Positions 61,275 to 64,000 of a stretch of DNA of 64,000 nucleotides are shown piece after piece; positions within the stretch are counted from its first letter, which is position 1, and every line of letters begins with the position of its first letter. The position numbers and the translations under genes are program-made. The stretch comes from Pseudomonas sp. K2I15 (lineage in GTDB: Bacteria > Pseudomonadota > Gammaproteobacteria > Pseudomonadales > Pseudomonadaceae): the NCBI RefSeq assembly GCF_002204795.1, contig NZ_NIXO01000023.1:29722-93721 (forward strand), in the 5' to 3' direction. The notes below the pieces were generated by a model. It saw nothing but the letters and a program-made list of their open reading frames with translations. It was not told the origin of the DNA and did no database searches.

Positions 61275-63869
61275 TCAGGCGGTAACAGCCGATTCCAGGA
61301 AGTCCTGGGCAAAACGTTGCAACACGCCGCCCGCCTCGTAGATCGACACTTCTTCAGCAGTGTCCAGGCGGCAGGTCACCGGCACCTCGACACGCTCGCC
61401 ATTCTTGCGGTTGATCACCAACGTCAGTTGCGTACGCGGGGTGCGCTCGCCGATCACGTCGTAGGTTTCGGTGCCGTCAATCTGCAGGGTCTTGCGGTCG
61501 GTGCCCGGCAGGAACTCCAGCGGCAGCACGCCCATGCCCACCAGGTTGGTACGGTGAATGCGCTCGAAACCTTCGGCGGCAATCGCTTCGACACCCGCCA
61601 GGCGCACGCCCTTGGCCGCCCAATCGCGGGACGAACCCTGGCCGTAGTCGGCGCCGGCAATGATGATCAGCGGCTGCTTGCGTTCCATGTAGGTTTCGAT
61701 GGCTTCCCACATGCGCGTGACCTTGCCTTCCGGCTCCAGGCGCGCCAGCGAACCCTGCTTGACCTTGCCGTCTTCAATCACCATTTCATTGAACAGTTTC
61801 GGGTTGGCGAAGGTGGCGCGCTGCGCGGTCAAATGGTCACCCCTATGAGTCGCGTAGGAGTTGAAGTCGACTTCCGGCAGGCCCATTTTCGCCAGGTATT
61901 CGCCGGCGGCGCTGTCGAGCATGATCGCGTTGGACGGCGACAGATGATCGGTGGTGATGTTGTCCGGCAGCACCGCCAGCGGGCGCATGCCCTTGAGCGG
62001 ACGCGCGCCGGCCAGGGCGCCTTCCCAGTAAGGCGGACGGCGAATGTAGGTGCTCTGTGGGCGCCAGTCGTACAGCGGCGTGACTTTCGGGCCGGTGTCT
62101 TCATGAATCGCGAACATCGGAATGTAGACCTTGCGGAACTGCTCCGGCTTGACCGAGGCCTTGACCACTGCGTCGATTTCTTCGTCGCTCGGCCAGATGT
62201 CCTTCAGGCGGATTTCCTTGCCGTTGGCGTCCAGGCCCAGCACGTCTTTTTCGATGTCGAAACGGATGGTGCCGGCAATCGCGTAAGCCACCACCAATGG
62301 CGGCGAAGCGAGGAATGCTTGCTTGGCGTACGGGTGGATACGGCCGTCAAAGTTGCGGTTACCCGAAAGCACGGCAGTGGCGTACAGGTCGCGGTCGATG
62401 ATCTCTTGCTGGATCACCGGGTCGAGCGCGCCGGACATGCCGTTGCAAGTGGTGCAGGCAAACGCCACCACGCCGAAACCCAACTGCTCCAGCTCGGTGG
62501 TCAGCCCGGCTTCGTCGAGGTACATGGCCACGGTTTTCGAACCCGGCGCCAGGGACGACTTGACCCACGGCTTGCGGGCCAGCCCGAGCTGGTTGGCGTT
62601 GCGCGCCAGCAGGCCGGCGGCAATCACGTTGCGCGGGTTGCTGGTGTTGGTGCAACTGGTGATGGCGGCGATGATCACCGCGCCGTCGGGCATTTGCCCC
62701 GGCACGTCATCCCATTGGCCAGAGATGCCCTTGGCCGCCAGATCACTGGTGGCGACGCGGGCGTGGGGGTTGCTCGGGCCGGCCATGTTGCGCACCACCG
62801 AGGACAAATCGAAGCTCAGGCCACGCTCGTATTGCGCGCCCTTGAGGTCGTCTGCCCACAGGCCGGTGTGCCGAGCGTATTGCTCAACCAGCGTCACTTG
62901 CTCGTCTTCACGGCCGGTGAGTTTCAGGTAGGCGATGGTCTGTTGGTCGATGTAGAACATCGCCGCTGTGGCGCCGTATTCCGGGGCCATGTTGGAGATG
63001 GTGGCGCGGTCGCCCAGGGTCAGCGCCGAAGCACCTTCACCGAAGAACTCCAGCCACGCACTGACGACCTTTTGCTTACGCAGGAACTCAGTCAGCGCCA
63101 GCACCATGTCGGTGGCAGTGATACCCGGTTGCAGCTTGCCCGTCAGCTCCACGCCGACGCTTTCCGGCAGGCGCATCCACGAAGCGCGGCCGAGCATCAC
63201 GCTCTCCGCTTCGAGGCCGCCAACGCCGATGGCGATCACGCCTAGCGCGTCCACGTGAGGCGTGTGGCTGTCGGTGCCGACGCAGGTATCCGGGAAGGCC
63301 ACGCCGTCACGCACCTGGATCACCGGGGACATTTTCTCCAGGTTGATCTGGTGCATGATGCCGTTGCCCGGCGGGATCACGTCGACGTTCTTGAAGGCCT
63401 TTTTGGTCCACTCGATAAAGTGGAAACGGTCTTCGTTGCGGCGGTCTTCGATGGCGCGGTTTTTCTCGAACGCGTCGGGGTCAAAACCACCGGCTTCGAC
63501 GGCCAGGGAGTGGTCGACAATCAGTTGGGTTGGCACCACCGGGTTGACCTGGGCCGGGTCACCGCCTTGCAGGGCGATGGCATCACGCAGGCCGGCGAGG
63601 TCCACCAGGGCGGTTTGGCCGAGAATGTCGTGGCACACCACACGGGCCGGGAACCACGGGAAGTCGAGGTCGCGCTTGCGCTCGATCAGTTGGCTCAGGG
63701 ATGCATTGAGGGTCGAGGGGTCGCAGCGACGTACCAGGTTCTCGGCGAGTACGCGGGAGGTGTACGGGAGTGTGGCGTAGGCGCCGGGGGTGATTGCGTC
63801 GACAGCCGCGCGGGCGTCAAAGAAATCGAGGCGGCTGCCGGGCAGCGGTTTGCGGTGGTCAGTGTTCAT
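61275..63869 (-). CDS. acnD: Fe/S-dependent 2-methylisocitrate dehydratase AcnD
   Basis: 864 residues. It is an aconitase-family [4Fe-4S] enzyme acting on 2-methylcitrate. The cluster cysteines lie in ITSCTNTSNP and ACTTCNGMSG; other family segments are GTDSHTPHVDALG, SGNRNFDGRIHP and GADYGQGSSRDWAAKGV near the C-terminus. The length (about 865) and the prpF neighbour distinguish it from AcnA. It is the first prp gene in the window; prpC, prpB and a regulator would be expected just outside to the right. Confidence 0.96.
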   Translation of the reverse strand: MNTDHRKPLPGSRLDFFDARAAVDAITPGAYATLPYTSRVLAENLVRRCDPSTLNASLSQLIERKRDLDFPWFPARVVCHDILGQTALVDLAGLRDAIALQGGDPAQVNPVVPTQLIVDHSLAVEAGGFDPDAFEKNRAIEDRRNEDRFHFIEWTKKAFKNVDVIPPGNGIMHQINLEKMSPVIQVRDGVAFPDTCVGTDSHTPHVDALGVIAIGVGGLEAESVMLGRASWMRLPESVGVELTGKLQPGITATDMVLALTEFLRKQKVVSAWLEFFGEGASALTLGDRATISNMAPEYGATAAMFYIDQQTIAYLKLTGREDEQVTLVEQYARHTGLWADDLKGAQYERGLSFDLSSVVRNMAGPSNPHARVATSDLAAKGISGQWDDVPGQMPDGAVIIAAITSCTNTSNPRNVIAAGLLARNANQLGLARKPWVKSSLAPGSKTVAMYLDEAGLTTELEQLGFGVVAFACTTCNGMSGALDPVIQQEIIDRDLYATAVLSGNRNFDGRIHPYAKQAFLASPPLVVAYAIAGTIRFDIEKDVLGLDANGKEIRLKDIWPSDEEIDAVVKASVKPEQFRKVYIPMFAIHEDTGPKVTPLYDWRPQSTYIRRPPYWEGALAGARPLKGMRPLAVLPDNITTDHLSPSNAIMLDSAAGEYLAKMGLPEVDFNSYATHRGDHLTAQRATFANPKLFNEMVIEDGKVKQGSLARLEPEGKVTRMWEAIETYMERKQPLIIIAGADYGQGSSRDWAAKGVRLAGVEAIAAEGFERIHRTNLVGMGVLPLEFLPGTDRKTLQIDGTETYDVIGERTPRTQLTLVINRKNGERVEVPVTCRLDTAEEVSIYEAGGVLQRFAQDFLESAVTA

Positions 63870-63932
63870 CGTCAGGACTCGGTCACGGTAGTTGCAAAAG
63901 GAGGCGCCTGATCCGGGGATGGAATGCGATCA

Positions 63933-64000
63933 AAATGTGGGAGCGGGCTTGCTCGCGAAGGCGGTGTGACAGTCGCCATGTGTGTTGAATGACACACCGC
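63933..64000. repeat. REPIN cut by the window edge
   Basis: AAATGTGGGAGCGGGCTTGC and following bases (63933-63964) repeat the arm of the REPIN at 9125-9202. An internal hairpin GCGGTGTG ... CACACCGC spans 63961-64000. The second arm is expected just outside. Confidence 0.8.

Noticed and set aside
61272..63245. 657-residue ORF opposite acnD
   Set aside because: Antisense shadow of a complete aconitase-family gene; composition rich in Arg, His, Val and Gln, as expected of reverse-frame GC-rich coding sequence.

Overview
The window is chromosomal DNA of a Pseudomonas, most likely a member of the P. fluorescens group. The evidence is the GC-rich codon use, the block cobA-nitrate/nitrite reductase-kinase-transporter-NasTS next to oprF-sigX-cmpX-crfX-cmaX-rraA-esterase-ppsA-ppsR (an order I recognise from P. 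aeruginosa), several Pseudomonas-type REPIN elements, and a long dispersed repeat that is typical of this group. I see no rRNA, tRNA, CRISPR array, prophage or intact insertion sequence.

Layout. 0-5 kb: the 5' part of zipA, smc and a GntR regulator on the minus strand. 5-14 kb: purine catabolism (xdhA, xdhB, xdhC, guaD), a second GntR regulator and a BenE-type transporter. 14-23 kb: housekeeping genes (yggL, dacB, a CHASE/PAS/GGDEF cyclic-di-GMP synthase, rlmL, rmf, pyrD). 22.8-25.3 kb: three genes that look like an isolated remnant of an SPI-1 type III secretion locus (IagB-, HilA- and InvG-like). 25.4-37.7 kb: the complete nitrate assimilation regulon. nasST, the transporter/kinase pair and nirBD-nasC-cobA are each preceded by a NasT/ANTAR-type antitermination leader, and a roughly 740-bp imperfect palindrome lies between nasT and the transporter. 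37.7-41.7 kb: the envelope-stress block oprF-sigX-cmpX-crfX-cmaX. 41.7-46.9 kb: rraA, an esterase, and ppsA divergent from its regulator ppsR.

47.0-54.1 kb is the most interesting region. A MocR-type regulator diverges from a tight five-gene operon: an EamA exporter; one polypeptide that strings together a JAMM peptidase, a ubiquitin-like sulfur carrier with an internal Gly-Gly, an E1 activating enzyme and a rhodanese; a divergent cysteine-synthase-like PLP enzyme; a serine acetyltransferase with a C-terminal extension ending in Gly-Gly; and an AlaX tRNA-editing protein. I read it as a self-contained, protein-bound-sulfur route to cysteine or another thio/beta-substituted amino acid, with export and tRNA proofreading for self-protection.

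54.1-64 kb: an ABC importer with a fused double permease and no binding protein, a coiled-coil triple-repeat protein of unknown function, and the methylcitrate-cycle genes acnD-prpF-prpD on the minus strand. The window ends inside a REPIN.
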